Positions 1 to 8,741 of a stretch of 64,000 nucleotides of DNA are shown piece by piece. The number at the start of each line of letters is the position of its first letter. The stretch's first letter is position 1. Both the position numbers and the translations under genes were made by a program. The notes under the pieces were generated by a model that ran no database searches, was not told where the DNA came from, and saw only the letters and a list, made by a program, of their open reading frames with translations. The stretch spans positions 25,118-89,117 of the forward strand of contig JAFLEE010000012.1 in the NCBI GenBank assembly GCA_017302015.1. Direction: 5' to 3'. The DNA comes from Spirochaetota bacterium. GTDB lineage: Bacteria > Spirochaetota > UBA12135 > COTS27 > JAFLEE01.

Positions 1-983
1 GTCACCAGATGGGCGAGGCAGAGCGCGCGCACGCCGGGGCGCTTGGCGTAATACGTGAGCACCGGGGAGGAAACGCTCATGACGAGCGTGACCGAGGGCG
101 CCAGCCATTCGGCGGGGGTATAGCGGGAAACCGTGCGATCAAGGGGGATATCGCCGAGGAAGTCCACGATGGCGCCGGGATGCTCCTTGAAATGGAGGTG
201 GAAATCGCGCACGAAGGCCAAGAGGGCGCGGTAGGTGTTCTTGGCATAGTAGAGGTCGACGGCGGATTCCGACCCTTCCCCCAAGAACAGGGCGTCGAGG
301 CCCTCGGGCGCGACGAAGTCCTCCGGCGTCGGGGCCTCCGCGCAACCGCCGATCCCGGGAACGAGAATCACCCGATGGCGGCGGAAAAACCCGGGGCCCG
401 CGGAGGGGCTCTCGAAATGGTTGGTATCGATGAAGTCGACCTGAAACCCGTAGAAGGCGCCGTAGATCATCTTTTTCAGGAGCCGCTTCGGCGTGAGAGG
501 CAGCACGAAGGAACGTTCCGTGGCCCGGAAGGAACTGGAGAAATAGAGCCGCCGCCCCCGACGGAGGCGGGCGAGGAGGCTGAGTCCGGTGAGGTCGAGG
601 GCGGGGGTGATGAACAGGAGGTCAGAATCGGGCCCGATGCGGGCCTCCAATTCGCGGGCGGTCCGCGCGAGGGCGAAGCGGAAAGGGAAATAGAGTTTCA
701 CGAGGGCGAAGGCGAGGGAAAAAGGGTTTCGGATCTTGAAGAGGGCATCGAGGGTGTCGCGGAATTGGAAGGCGTGCTGTTCCCAACCCATGAGATCGCA
801 GAGTTTCCAAACATCGGGGTGGCGGCTGAAGGCCGCGGCTGGAATCCCCCGGTTGAGGAGGTGGACCAAGGGCTTCACCCCGAGGTAGGAGGGCACGAGG
901 ACCCAGATCTTTCGGCCGCGGCGGGCGAGTCCCTCGAGGGATTCCACGGGCCAGGGTCCCCGATCGAGGGATTGTTCCCGCAT
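1..983 (-). CDS. Sialyltransferase-like glycosyltransferase, C-terminus outside window
   Basis: I translated this reverse frame by hand; it stays open to the left edge, so the C-terminus is missing. The protein reads like a soluble glycosyltransferase. It has a basic N-terminal Rossmann-like start (KIWVLVPSYLG), a central segment with LLFITPALDLTGLSLLARLRRG, and near the left edge FKEHPG followed by PAEWLAPSVTLVMSVSSPVL. An HP motif followed by an SS motif is typical of several bacterial sialyl/polysialyltransferase families (GT52, GT38 and relatives). It is divergent from the Wzz-like gene and lies beside neuB/neuA-like genes, so transfer of a nonulosonic acid or other surface sugar is a reasonable inference. 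The start is uncertain: ATG at 983 is chosen, and GTG at 1022 is the alternative. Confidence 0.6.
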   Translation of the reverse strand, partial: MREQSLDRGPWPVESLEGLARRGRKIWVLVPSYLGVKPLVHLLNRGIPAAAFSRHPDVWKLCDLMGWEQHAFQFRDTLDALFKIRNPFSLAFALVKLYFPFRFALARTARELEARIGPDSDLLFITPALDLTGLSLLARLRRGRRLYFSSSFRATERSFVLPLTPKRLLKKMIYGAFYGFQVDFIDTNHFESPSAGPGFFRRHRVILVPGIGGCAEAPTPEDFVAPEGLDALFLGEGSESAVDLYYAKNTYRALLAFVRDFHLHFKEHPGAIVDFLGDIPLDRTVSRYTPAEWLAPSVTLVMSVSSPVLTYYAKRPGVRALCLAHLV

Positions 984-1112
984 GAGTTGGTCGAAGAAGA
1001 AGGATTTTTCTGGATGGGCCACGTGGGGAGCGCTGGGGATCCGGTGGCGATCCCCGAGGCGGCGGTATGATAACCTGCGGCGCGGGGCCCGGCGAGGGGA
1101 CGCGCCGATTGC

Positions 1113-1142
1113 TTGGACAATTCGCACGTCCACCGTTATAAT
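1113..1142 (+). promoter_or_regulatory. Sigma70-type promoter for a leaderless transcript
   Basis: A TTGGACA -35 region at 1113-1119 is separated by 17 bases from a perfect TATAAT at 1137-1142. The ATG of the Wzz-like gene begins at 1150, only 7 bases after the -10 box, and no Shine-Dalgarno sequence is present. Transcription should therefore start at or next to the start codon. Confidence 0.7.
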
Positions 1143-1149
1143 CCCGTCC

Positions 1150-2148
1150 ATGCAGCACACGGATGGATTGCGCGGGTCGGGCCTCGACTTGTTGGAACTC
1201 GCGCGCATCACCCTCGGGCAAAAGCGGGTCTTCCTCGTTTCCGCGCTCCTCGTTTTCCTGTTCGCCGCCGTCCTCTCCTTCATGAAGCCGCAGGAGGCAG
1301 TCGTCTCCCGCTCCTACCAATTCAAGATCCCCCAACCCCTCGACGCGGCCCAGGTCGCTGCCAAGACCGCGCAATTCCTGCGCTTCCCCCCCGGATGCCG
1401 ATCCCCGTCCGGCGGCGGGCTCTCCAAGGCCGAAGACCGCATCTCGGTCGATCTCGAGTATCGGATCACGGGCAACGGCCTCATCGACCCCGGCATCCCC
1501 TATTGGAAGGGCGAGGTGATCTCCAGTTTCCGCCGGGCCCTGCTCGTGGGCGCTTTTCAGAGCGATTTCGCCCAACTCTCCAACGTCGATGTCGCGTATT
1601 TCGAAACCCAACTCGAGGATCGAAGACGCGAACTCGCCGGCCTCGCGGCCTTGCGCGCCGAGAAGGGGAACCTCCCGGGCATCCCCTTGACCCAATTATC
1701 CGGCGATTTCGCCCTCATGCGGCGGTGGGTGGGGGTCGATGCCGTGATGAACGCGCTCGAGAAGGATCTCTTCGGCCTCCAATTCCAGCAGAACCGTTAT
1801 GTACACGCGAAAGAGAAGTTGCGGGCCTGGGACCCCCTCCTCGCCGAATTGGAACGAGTCCCCAGCGCTGACAAGGCCCGGTGGCTGGCCATCGCTGCGG
1901 GCATCCCGAATGTGGAATGGCGCCGCCTGGCCCAGGAGCGCATCGAGCACTACACCTCCAGCATCGCCGACCTCCTCTTCGTGTCCGAGACCGTGAAGAT
2001 CGAGGCCAAATCCATCCCCCTTTGGAGGCGCCTCTTGGTTTCTGCCTTGGTGGCCGTCTGTTTCGGCCTCCTGGCCGCCTTCCTGGTTGGCTTCCTCCCC
2101 ACGGCACGGGCTGATTTGGGCGTTCGGCTGCCCGCGAAGTCCCCTTGA
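1150..2148 (+). CDS. Wzz-like polysaccharide co-polymerase / chain-length determinant-like membrane protein
   Basis: The 332-residue product has the two-membrane-helix architecture of polysaccharide co-polymerases. One TM segment near residues 28-45 (VFLVSALLVFLFAAVLSF) and another near 298-318 (LLVSALVAVCFGLLAAFLVGFL) bracket a large periplasmic region rich in charged helical sequence. There is no C-terminal tyrosine kinase domain. This family controls polymer length in Wzy-dependent O-antigen, capsule or exopolysaccharide synthesis. The neighbours are a divergent glycosyltransferase and the nonulosonate operon 87 bases downstream. The usual proline-rich motif before TM2 is not obvious, so the assignment rests on topology and context. 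The start is fixed by the adjacent -10 box; the mRNA is probably leaderless. Confidence 0.6.
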   Translation: MQHTDGLRGSGLDLLELARITLGQKRVFLVSALLVFLFAAVLSFMKPQEAVVSRSYQFKIPQPLDAAQVAAKTAQFLRFPPGCRSPSGGGLSKAEDRISVDLEYRITGNGLIDPGIPYWKGEVISSFRRALLVGAFQSDFAQLSNVDVAYFETQLEDRRRELAGLAALRAEKGNLPGIPLTQLSGDFALMRRWVGVDAVMNALEKDLFGLQFQQNRYVHAKEKLRAWDPLLAELERVPSADKARWLAIAAGIPNVEWRRLAQERIEHYTSSIADLLFVSETVKIEAKSIPLWRRLLVSALVAVCFGLLAAFLVGFLPTARADLGVRLPAKSP

Positions 2149-2173
2149 CCCCGTCCGAATTTAAAACTATTCT
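2145..2173 (+). promoter_or_regulatory. Promoter of the nonulosonate operon
   Basis: TTGACC at 2145-2150 and TATTCT at 2168-2173 are separated by exactly 17 bases, overlapping the last codons of the Wzz-like gene. The leader then carries a GC-rich hairpin (GTCACCGGGC pairing with GCCCGTGAC, about 2196-2219) and an AGGAG ribosome site about 7 bases before the neuB ATG. Confidence 0.55.
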
Positions 2174-2234
2174 TACCCCTCCCAAATCCGCCCCGTCACC
2201 GGGCCGACGCCCGTGACCCCCTTCAGGAGCCATC

Positions 2235-3074
2235 ATGTCCGTCATCGTCATCGCCGAAATCGGCATCAACCATAACGGCGACCTCGACACCGCCAAGAAA
2301 CTCATCGATGGCGCCGCCATGGCCGGCTGCGACGCGGTGAAGTTCCAGAAGCGCACCCTCGACGTCGTCTACACGAAGGCCGAACTCGACAAGCCCCGCG
2401 AATCCCCCTGGGGCACCACCAACCGCGAACAGAAGGCCGGGCTCGAGTTCTCCGTGGACCAATACAAGGTGATCGACGCCTATTGCAAATCCAAGGGCAT
2501 CGATTGGCTCTTCTCCGCCTGGGACATCGAAAGCCAACGCGTGATGCGCCCCTTCAACTGCAAATACAATAAGGTCGCCTCGGCGATGCTCGGGAACGTC
2601 GAGTTCCTGAAGGAAGTCGCCGGCGAGAAGAAGTACACGTTCGTCTCCACGGGCATGTCCACCGTCGCCGAACTCGACGCGGTCGTCGACCTCTTCAAGA
2701 AATCCGGTTGCCCCTTCGAACTCATGCATTGCAACTCGACCTACCCCATGAAGAATGAAGAGGCCAACCTCTCCGTCATGGCGACCCTGCGCGAGCGCTA
2801 CAAGTGCAAGGTCGGCTATAGCGGGCATGAAACGGGCCGCATCGTCTCCTTCGCGGCGGTGGCCCTCGGGGCGACGTCGCTCGAGCGGCACATCACCCTC
2901 GACAAGACCATGTACGGCAGCGACCAGGCCGCCTCCATCGAGATCGACGACCTCATCCGGCTGGTCCGCGAACTGCGCATGATCCCGGGCATCCTGGGTT
3001 CCCCCGAGAAGACGATTTATCCGAAGGAAGCCGAATCCCGGAAGAAATTGCGCTATTACGACGCCGCGAAGTGA
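2235..3074 (+). CDS. neuB: NeuB-family nonulosonic acid synthase without SAF domain
   Basis: This is a PEP-dependent condensing enzyme of the NeuB family, which joins phosphoenolpyruvate to an acyl-hexosamine or other aldose to give a 2-keto-3-deoxy acid. The TIM-barrel motifs are clear: AEIGINHNG at residues 7-15, DAVKFQKRT, FVSTGMST, YSGHE and TSLERHITLD. At 279 residues it is roughly 60-70 shorter than classical NeuB/SpsE because the C-terminal SAF (antifreeze-like) domain, which closes the neighbouring active site in the dimer, is absent; the protein ends just past the barrel. A strong AGGAG lies 7 bases before the ATG. The stop overlaps the GTG of the next gene, so the two are translationally coupled. 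The exact acceptor sugar cannot be read from the sequence. Confidence 0.85.
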   Translation: MSVIVIAEIGINHNGDLDTAKKLIDGAAMAGCDAVKFQKRTLDVVYTKAELDKPRESPWGTTNREQKAGLEFSVDQYKVIDAYCKSKGIDWLFSAWDIESQRVMRPFNCKYNKVASAMLGNVEFLKEVAGEKKYTFVSTGMSTVAELDAVVDLFKKSGCPFELMHCNSTYPMKNEEANLSVMATLRERYKCKVGYSGHETGRIVSFAAVALGATSLERHITLDKTMYGSDQAASIEIDDLIRLVRELRMIPGILGSPEKTIYPKEAESRKKLRYYDAAK

Positions 3075-3589
3075 TTTTTAACCGGCTTCGCCCCGGACGC
3101 GCACGCCTGCGGCGGGTGCGCCTCATCGCCTTCGACCTCGATGGCGTGTTCACCGACGGGGGGGTCTGGTTCGGCCCCGGCGGGGGCGAGTGGAAGCGCC
3201 TCGGCTATCGCGACCTCGACGGCTATTTCGCACTCCGGCGGGCGGGGTGGAGAACCGCGGTGATCACCGGGGAGAAAGGCGAATTGCCGGAGCGTTTCCT
3301 CGCGCGTTTGAACCCCGATCATGCGCGGCAAGGATGCAAGGCCAAACTCGCCGCCCTCGATGAGATGCTCCTCGCCGAAGGGATCACCCGGGAACAGGTG
3401 GCGTATGTCGGCGATAGCACCCACGACCTGGAGGTCTTGCGCGCCGTGGGTCTGGGGATCGCCCCGGCCGACGCCCACCCGCGCGCACGGGCGGCGGCCC
3501 GTTGGGTGCTGGGGCATCGCGGCGGCTACGATGCGGTGGGTGAATTGGCCGAGGCCTTTTTGAAAGTTGCCCCGGGCGGGCAAGCGTAG
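3071..3589 (+). CDS. KdsC-like HAD phosphatase (3-deoxy-sugar-acid 8/9-phosphate phosphatase)
   Basis: The 172-residue protein is a single-domain, cap-less HAD phosphatase of the KdsC/KDO-8-phosphate phosphatase class. It has the nucleophile motif FDLDGVFTDG at residues 21-30, VITGEKG as motif II, a lysine in KAKLAAL, and YVGDSTHD as motif IV. Enzymes of this family remove phosphate from KDO-8-P or from nonulosonate-9-P, the expected step after NeuB if the NeuB substrate is phosphorylated. It starts with GTG inside the neuB stop (GTGA overlap). KDN-9-phosphate or a related compound is a possible substrate, by inference. Confidence 0.8.
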   Translation: MIFNRLRPGRARLRRVRLIAFDLDGVFTDGGVWFGPGGGEWKRLGYRDLDGYFALRRAGWRTAVITGEKGELPERFLARLNPDHARQGCKAKLAALDEMLLAEGITREQVAYVGDSTHDLEVLRAVGLGIAPADAHPRARAAARWVLGHRGGYDAVGELAEAFLKVAPGGQA

Positions 3590-3596
3590 GGCGGAC

Positions 3597-4427
3597 ATGG
3601 CGAAATGGAAACTTGGCGTGATGCAGGGCCGGCTGCTCCCGAAATACCGGGGACGGTTCCAAGCCCATCCGGTGGGCTATTGGGAGGATGAGTTCCCCTT
3701 GGCCGCCGCCTGCGGCCTTTCGCTCATCGAGTTCATCCTCGATTATCACGACGCCGACAAGAACCCTCTGCTCGAAGCGGGCGGGGTCGGGCGCATCCGC
3801 AAGGCCAGTGCCGCGACGGGGGTCGGGGTCGAAACCGTCTGCGCCGACTACTTCATGGAGGCGCCGCTGCACCACGCCGATCCCGGCGTCCGTCGCGAGA
3901 GCGCCGCGGTGTTCCGCCGGCTCTTGGACACGGCGGGCGAGCTCGGCGTGGGGAACCTCGTGCTCCCCTGTGTCGACCAGTCCAGCCTCGGCGGAACCGA
4001 GGCCGCGGATCGCCTCGTCGAATCCTTGGCGCCGCTTTTGCCCCTGGCCGCGGAGAAGGGGGTGTTTATTTCCTTCGAAACCGATCTGGCGCCCGCGCCC
4101 TTCGCCGCGCTCCTGGCCAGGATCGATCATCCCGCCGCCCGCGTCAATTGGGATACCGGCAATAGCGCGAGCCTCGGCTACGATGCCCGCGAGGAATGGC
4201 GGGCCTATGGGCCCCTCATTTCGGACGTGCACCTGAAAGACAGGGTGCGCGGCGGCGGTTCCATCCTCCTCGGCGACGGGGCCGTGGATTGGGAGGCGTG
4301 CCGCACCCTGCTTAAGGACTATGCGGGTCCCGTCATCCTCCAAGCCTGGCGCGATGACGAGGGCCTCGGCGTCTTCAAGCGGCAACTCGCCTGGGTGCGG
4401 GGGAAATTCGGCGGGATCGTGCCATGA
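3597..4427 (+). CDS. Sugar phosphate isomerase/epimerase-like TIM barrel (AP-endonuclease 2 fold)
   Basis: The 276-residue protein begins MAKWKLGVMQGRLLPKY and has the xylose-isomerase-like TIM-barrel pattern, with metal-ligand type residues in FISFETDL, RVNWDTGNSAS and DVHLKDR, typical of the sugar phosphate isomerase/epimerase superfamily (PF01261). It probably isomerises or epimerises the sugar precursor or product of this operon; the substrate is unknown. An in-frame upstream ATG at 3567 overlaps the previous gene, but the ATG at 3597 matches the conserved N-terminus and is preferred. The stop overlaps the next start (ATGA). Confidence 0.75.
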   Translation: MAKWKLGVMQGRLLPKYRGRFQAHPVGYWEDEFPLAAACGLSLIEFILDYHDADKNPLLEAGGVGRIRKASAATGVGVETVCADYFMEAPLHHADPGVRRESAAVFRRLLDTAGELGVGNLVLPCVDQSSLGGTEAADRLVESLAPLLPLAAEKGVFISFETDLAPAPFAALLARIDHPAARVNWDTGNSASLGYDAREEWRAYGPLISDVHLKDRVRGGGSILLGDGAVDWEACRTLLKDYAGPVILQAWRDDEGLGVFKRQLAWVRGKFGGIVP

Positions 4428-5197
4428 ACCTGGGCCTGGAAAACCGTTGCTTCCTCGTGGCCGGGGCCTCCCGCGGCATCGGGCACGGTATCGCCGGGGC
4501 GCTGCTCGCCGAAGGCGCCCGAGTTTGCCTGACCGGCCGGGATGGCGAATCCCTCGGGCGCGCCCAGGCAACCTTCGCGGCGCTCCATGGGGATCGGGTG
4601 TGCGCGGAGCGCTGTGATTTCACCGATCCGTCCTCGCTTCGAGCCCTCATCGAAAAGGTCGGATCCCGCTGGCCGAAGCTCGACGGGTTCATTTGGAACG
4701 CAGGCAGCGGTCGAAGCGTGCCCGATGCCATCCCCCCCGCCGACCATTGGGCCAAGGTCCAACGCCATAATTTCGACGCGGCCGTGGAGGCCGCCCGTGC
4801 TTTCCTTCCCCTGCTCGTCTCGGCCCGGGGAACCCTCCTGTTCATCGCGAGCATCGCAGGCCTCGAGGCCTTCGGCGCCCCGGTGGACTACAGCACGGCC
4901 AAGGCCGCCCTCATCGCCTTCTCAAAAAATCTTTCGCGCAAGCTGGGGTCGCAGGGCGTGCGCGTCAATACCCTGGCTCCGGGCAACGTCGCGTTCCCCG
5001 GCGGCGATTGGGACCGAAAGCGCGCCGAGGATCCCGCCAAGGTCGAGGCGATGCTCAAAGCCTCCGTGCCCCTGGGGCGCTTCGGCACGCCCGAGGAGAT
5101 CGGCGCCGCCGCGGCCTTCCTGGTCTCGCCCCGGGCCGACTTCATCACCGGCGCGTGCCTGGTGGTGGATGGCGGGCAAACTGTGGGCCTCTTCTAA
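4424..5197 (+). CDS. Short-chain dehydrogenase/reductase (SDR)
   Basis: This 257-residue classical SDR has the NAD(P)-binding motif GASRGIGHGIAG near residues 14-25, the NAG-type motif (WNAGSG), a serine in FIASIAG, and the catalytic YSTAKAALIAFSK (YxxxK). The C-terminus, ITGACLVVDGGQTVG, is typical of SDRs. It would oxidise or reduce a sugar hydroxyl/keto group in the nonulosonate pathway. The ATG overlaps the previous stop by 4 bases. Its exact substrate cannot be assigned. Confidence 0.85.
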   Translation: MNLGLENRCFLVAGASRGIGHGIAGALLAEGARVCLTGRDGESLGRAQATFAALHGDRVCAERCDFTDPSSLRALIEKVGSRWPKLDGFIWNAGSGRSVPDAIPPADHWAKVQRHNFDAAVEAARAFLPLLVSARGTLLFIASIAGLEAFGAPVDYSTAKAALIAFSKNLSRKLGSQGVRVNTLAPGNVAFPGGDWDRKRAEDPAKVEAMLKASVPLGRFGTPEEIGAAAAFLVSPRADFITGACLVVDGGQTVGLF

Positions 5198-5215
5198 CCG
5201 CGTCTCGGGGGTCCC

Positions 5216-5671
5216 ATGGAAGAACATCGCCTCATCGGCTTCCGCCATATCGGCATCATCGTCAACAAGATGGAAGAATCCATCCGGTTCTACCGCGACC
5301 TCCTCGGGTTCACGGTGGCGCAGGACTGGACGGAGGACAGCGCATACCTCAACACCGTGCTCGGGACGACGGGCGAGCGCGTGCGCATGGCGAAACTGCG
5401 GGGCCCCGATGGCATCCTCGTCGAACTCCTGCGCTACGAGAAGAACCGGTCGGGCGAATTGGATCTCCCCTTCTGGCACGCCGGGGTCTGCCACATGGCC
5501 CTCACGGTCGCCGACGTGGGCGCGACCTGGAAGAAACTGAGCGCCGCCGGGGTGCCCTTCGTCAGCCCGCCCCAAGAGAGCACCGAAGGAACGGCCAAGG
5601 TCTGCTTCTGCACCGACCCCAACGGCATCCGCGTCGAACTCGTCGAGATCAAGGCGGCCGCCCCTCGCTGA
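5216..5671 (+). CDS. Glyoxalase/bleomycin-resistance (VOC) family protein
   Basis: This 151-residue VOC protein has two paired beta-alpha-beta-beta-beta units. The first opens with GFRHIGIIVNKMEESIRFYRDLLGF and the second with GVCHMALTVADVGATWKKL, ending with FCTDPNGIRVELVEI. The His and Glu metal ligands of the family appear present. Such proteins act as isomerases, epimerases or lyases on metal-chelated substrates. Its position inside the operon suggests sugar isomerisation rather than methylglyoxal detoxification, but that is inference. Confidence 0.8.
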   Translation: MEEHRLIGFRHIGIIVNKMEESIRFYRDLLGFTVAQDWTEDSAYLNTVLGTTGERVRMAKLRGPDGILVELLRYEKNRSGELDLPFWHAGVCHMALTVADVGATWKKLSAAGVPFVSPPQESTEGTAKVCFCTDPNGIRVELVEIKAAAPR

Positions 5672-5674
5672 TGC

Positions 5675-5680
5675 GATAAT
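5675..5680 (+). promoter_or_regulatory. Possible internal -10 box for a leaderless neuA transcript
   Basis: GATAAT lies 8 bases before the ATG at 5689. No Shine-Dalgarno sequence is present in the gap (TTCGCACC). No good -35 is visible, so this is tentative. Confidence 0.3.
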
Positions 5681-5688
5681 TTCGCACC

Positions 5689-6432
5689 ATGCCGAACATC
5701 GTCGCCATCATCCCCGCCCGGGGCGGCTCCAAAGGCGTCCCCGGGAAGAACATCAAACCCCTCGCGGGGCATCCCCTCATCGCCTGGTCCATCGCGGCGG
5801 CGAAACTCTCCAAGCGCGTGGAGGGGCTGGTCATCACCACCGACAGCGAGGAGATCGCCGAGGTCTGCCGCCGATACGGCGAAGAAGTCCCCTTTCTGCG
5901 GCCCGCGGCCTATGCCGGGGATAAGTCCACCGACCGCGATTTCATGATCCACGCCCTCGACTGGTGGCAGGCCAACCGCGGTCCCGTTCCGGAGTATTGG
6001 GTGCACCTGCGGTCCACGACCCCCCTGCGCGACCCGGCCCACCTCGACGAGGCGATCGAGGCCATCACCGCCGCTCCCGGGGCGACCTGCCTCCGTTCCG
6101 CCCATCCCGCCCCCGAATCCCCCTTCAAGTGGTTCCGCAAGACGGAAGACGGGCAATTCACCGGGCTGGATCCGAACGAGACCCGGCCCGATGCCACCAA
6201 CCTGCCGCGGCAGGCTTTCCCCGATGTGTTTATCCCCGACGGGTACGTCGATGTGCTGCGGGCGAGTTTCATCCGCTCCGGGCAGATGATCCACGGGCCC
6301 AAGATCCGCGCCTGGGTGTCCCCGGTGAGCGTGGAGGTGGATCGCCCCGAAGATTTCGAGCGCCTCGAGTTCCTCGCCCAACGCCAACGGCCCGTGCTGC
6401 TCGACTGGCTCGACCGCAACCGCCGGGCGTGA
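5689..6432 (+). CDS. neuA: CMP-nonulosonate cytidylyltransferase (NeuA-like)
   Basis: This 247-residue enzyme activates a 2-keto-3-deoxy acid sugar with CTP. The nucleotide-binding signature IIPARGGSKGVPGKNI (residues 7-22) is canonical for NeuA, PseF and LegF. LVITTDSEEIAEV and LRSTTPLRDPAHLDEAI follow as in the family, and a VDRPEDFERLEF motif lies near the C-terminus. With the NeuB and KdsC-like genes this completes condensation, dephosphorylation and CMP activation in one operon. It lacks an SD site and follows a possible -10 box, so it may also be expressed as a separate leaderless mRNA. Confidence 0.88.
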   Translation: MPNIVAIIPARGGSKGVPGKNIKPLAGHPLIAWSIAAAKLSKRVEGLVITTDSEEIAEVCRRYGEEVPFLRPAAYAGDKSTDRDFMIHALDWWQANRGPVPEYWVHLRSTTPLRDPAHLDEAIEAITAAPGATCLRSAHPAPESPFKWFRKTEDGQFTGLDPNETRPDATNLPRQAFPDVFIPDGYVDVLRASFIRSGQMIHGPKIRAWVSPVSVEVDRPEDFERLEFLAQRQRPVLLDWLDRNRRA

Positions 6433-6488
6433 TGCGGGCCGCCCCGCGACCCGACCGTCCGACCCCACCGTCCCCCTAGGAGGCTCCC

Positions 6489-7874
6489 ATGTCCGGTTTC
6501 CGATTCAATCTCACCCCGCGGGACGTCGCCCCGGTCTCCACCAAGCACCGACGCATCAAAACCAAGATCCCCGTCCCCCAGAGCCTCCCGATCCTCGCCC
6601 GCGTCGAGGAACTCGAGAGCACCTCCATGCACGGCGCCCTGCCGGTGCTTTGGGACCGCGCCGAGGGGCACAACGTCTACGACGCTTGGGGAAATAAATG
6701 GCTCGACTTCACGAGCACCATCTTCGTGACGAACGCGGGCCACGGGAACAAGCGCATCCGAAAGGCGATGAAGAAGGTCATCGACAAGCCCCTGCTCCAC
6801 ACCTACATGTACGTGTCCCGGGAGCGGGCGGATTACCTCGAATACCTGATCGCCAAGACGCCGGCGCACCTCGACAAGGCCTTCATGCTCTCGGCCGGCA
6901 CGGAGGCCACCGAGTGCGCGCTGAAGCTCATGCGAATGAACGGATGGAAAACCGGTAAGAAACGCCCGGGCATCCTGGCGTTCGAGGGCAATTGGCACGG
7001 GCGCACCCTGGGCGCCCAGATGATGGGGTGGAACCCGGCGCAGAAGGAGTGGATCGGCTACCAGGATCCTAACATCCACCATCTCCCCTTCCCGTACCCC
7101 TGGCGCGAAGAGGCCATGAAGGATCCCCGCAAGTATTTCCGCGAGGCCATCGCCAAACTCTGCGCCGAGAAGAACCTCGACCCGAAGCAAGACCTCTGCG
7201 GCGTGATGATGGAGACCTGGCAGGGCTGGTGCGCGGCGATGTACCCGCCCGCCTTCGCCCAGGAAGTCGAGGCCTTCTGCCGCGAGAACGGCCTGCTCCT
7301 GGCCTTCGACGAGATGCAATCGGGCTTCGGCCGCACCGGAAAACTCTTCGGCTATATGCATTACGGCGTGGAGCCCGACCTGCTGTGCTGCGGAAAGGGC
7401 GCCGCCTCCAGCGTGCCGTTGTCGTTGGTGCTCGGGCGCAAGGCCATCATGGACCTCCCGGAGATCGGCAGCATGAGTTCCACCCACTCCGCCAATCCCC
7501 TCGTCTGTGCGGCCGGGAAGGCGAACCTCCAGGCCATCCTCGAGGATGGCCTCATGGCCAATGCGGAGCGTCTTGGGCCCGTCTTCCAGGCCGAATTGGA
7601 GAAGATCCGCGCGGCGCACCCGAAGCATGTCAGCCGCATCATCGGGGTCGGCCTGGTGGCGGCGATCATCTTCCGCGATCCGGCCGACCAAGCCCTTGCA
7701 TGGCTCGGCGACCGCGCCAGCGAACTTTCGATGGAGCGCGGGCTCCTCGTCGTGCACACGGGGCGCGAAAGCATCAAGATCGCCCCCCCCCTCTCGATCA
7801 CCGAAGACGCCCTGCGCGAGGGCTGCGCGGTGCTCGCTTCCTCGGTAGCCGACGCCATCCGGGAACGCGGCTAG
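6489..7874 (+). CDS. Class III PLP-dependent aminotransferase
   Basis: The 461-residue protein belongs to the class III (ornithine/GABA type, fold I) aminotransferases. It has SAGTEATECALKLMR for cofactor phosphate binding, LLAFDEMQSGFGRTGKLFG with the PLP-contacting Asp, and CCGKGAASSVPLS with the Schiff-base lysine. The start is supported by a near-perfect TAGGAGG six bases upstream of the ATG. In this locus it probably installs an amino group on the sugar acid or a side substrate. Most nonulosonate pathways use DegT-type aminotransferases, so a class III enzyme here is noteworthy. The substrate is unknown. Confidence 0.85.
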   Translation: MSGFRFNLTPRDVAPVSTKHRRIKTKIPVPQSLPILARVEELESTSMHGALPVLWDRAEGHNVYDAWGNKWLDFTSTIFVTNAGHGNKRIRKAMKKVIDKPLLHTYMYVSRERADYLEYLIAKTPAHLDKAFMLSAGTEATECALKLMRMNGWKTGKKRPGILAFEGNWHGRTLGAQMMGWNPAQKEWIGYQDPNIHHLPFPYPWREEAMKDPRKYFREAIAKLCAEKNLDPKQDLCGVMMETWQGWCAAMYPPAFAQEVEAFCRENGLLLAFDEMQSGFGRTGKLFGYMHYGVEPDLLCCGKGAASSVPLSLVLGRKAIMDLPEIGSMSSTHSANPLVCAAGKANLQAILEDGLMANAERLGPVFQAELEKIRAAHPKHVSRIIGVGLVAAIIFRDPADQALAWLGDRASELSMERGLLVVHTGRESIKIAPPLSITEDALREGCAVLASSVADAIRERG

Positions 7875-7898
7875 CCCCGGCAGGCGCCGACCGACCCC

Positions 7899-8741
7899 AT
7901 GGGCAAGATCGAACCCCTCCCCCAAGTGTTTTCGCTCTCCGGGCGCGGCGCCGTGATCACCGGCGGAGCGGGCCTCCTCGGCCGGGAGCACGCCGCGGCG
8001 CTCCTGGAAGCGGGGGCACGGGTGGCGCTCCTCGACATCTCCATCGAAGCCCTGGCGAAGGCGTCCGCGGGCTTCCCCGAGGAGGAGCGCGCACGCGTGG
8101 CCACGATCGCCTGCGACATCACCCGGGAGGAAGCGGTCTCGAAAGCGCTCGCGGAACTCGCGGGCGCTTGGGGGGAGGCGCCCCATATCCTCGTCAATAA
8201 CGCCGCCATCGACCCGAAATTCGAGAAGGACAGCACCGTCAACCGCTCGCGCCTGGAGCATTTTCCGCTGGAGCAGTGGAACCGCGAGTTGGCCGTTGGC
8301 CTCACGGGCTCCATGGTCTGCGCGAAGGTCTTCGGGTCGGCGATGGCCGCCGCGGGGCGCGGCGTCATCCTCAATATCGCCTCCGACCTCGGCCTCATCG
8401 CGCCGGACCAGAGGCTCTACCGGAAAGAAGGGCTCCCCGAGGGGATGCAGAGCGTGAAGCCCGTGACGTATTCGGTGATCAAACACGGCCTCATCGGCCT
8501 CACGCGCTACCTGGCGACCTATTGGCCGGAACGGGGGGTGCGGTGCAATGCCTTCGCGCCGGGGGGCGTTTTCAATAACCACGCCGACCCGTTCCTGGCG
8601 AACCTCACGCGCCTCATCCCGATGGGCCGCATGGCCCGCCTCGGGGAATACCGGGGGGCCGTACTCTTCCTTTGCAGCGACGCATCCAGTTATATGAACG
8701 GCGCGGTCCTCGCGATGGACGGCGGAAGGAGCACTTGGTGA
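7899..8741 (+). CDS. SDR oxidoreductase, PtmA-like (flagellin/glycan modification)
   Basis: This 280-residue SDR has VITGGAGLLGREHAAAL as cofactor motif, VNNAAIDPK (NNAG type), and the catalytic segment TYSVIKHGLIGLTRYLA. The stretch NIASDLGLIAPDQRLYRK and the C-terminal MNGAVLAMDGGRSTW resemble my memory of the Campylobacter flagellin-modification protein PtmA, which sits among legionaminic-acid genes. It probably acts on a nonulosonate or its precursor. There is no clear SD before the ATG. Its stop codon overlaps the GTG of the following gene. Confidence 0.8.
   Translation: MGKIEPLPQVFSLSGRGAVITGGAGLLGREHAAALLEAGARVALLDISIEALAKASAGFPEEERARVATIACDITREEAVSKALAELAGAWGEAPHILVNNAAIDPKFEKDSTVNRSRLEHFPLEQWNRELAVGLTGSMVCAKVFGSAMAAAGRGVILNIASDLGLIAPDQRLYRKEGLPEGMQSVKPVTYSVIKHGLIGLTRYLATYWPERGVRCNAFAPGGVFNNHADPFLANLTRLIPMGRMARLGEYRGAVLFLCSDASSYMNGAVLAMDGGRSTW

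Noticed and set aside
9-1070. 353-codon plus-strand open frame at the left edge
   Set aside because: It is Gly/Glu-rich with no motif; the opposite strand translates to a normal glycosyltransferase-like protein in a frame that stays open to the edge.
5910-8582. Open frame of about 890 codons on the minus strand across neuA, the aminotransferase and an SDR
   Set aside because: The plus-strand genes have clear catalytic motifs and spacing; the antisense frame is a codon-bias artefact.
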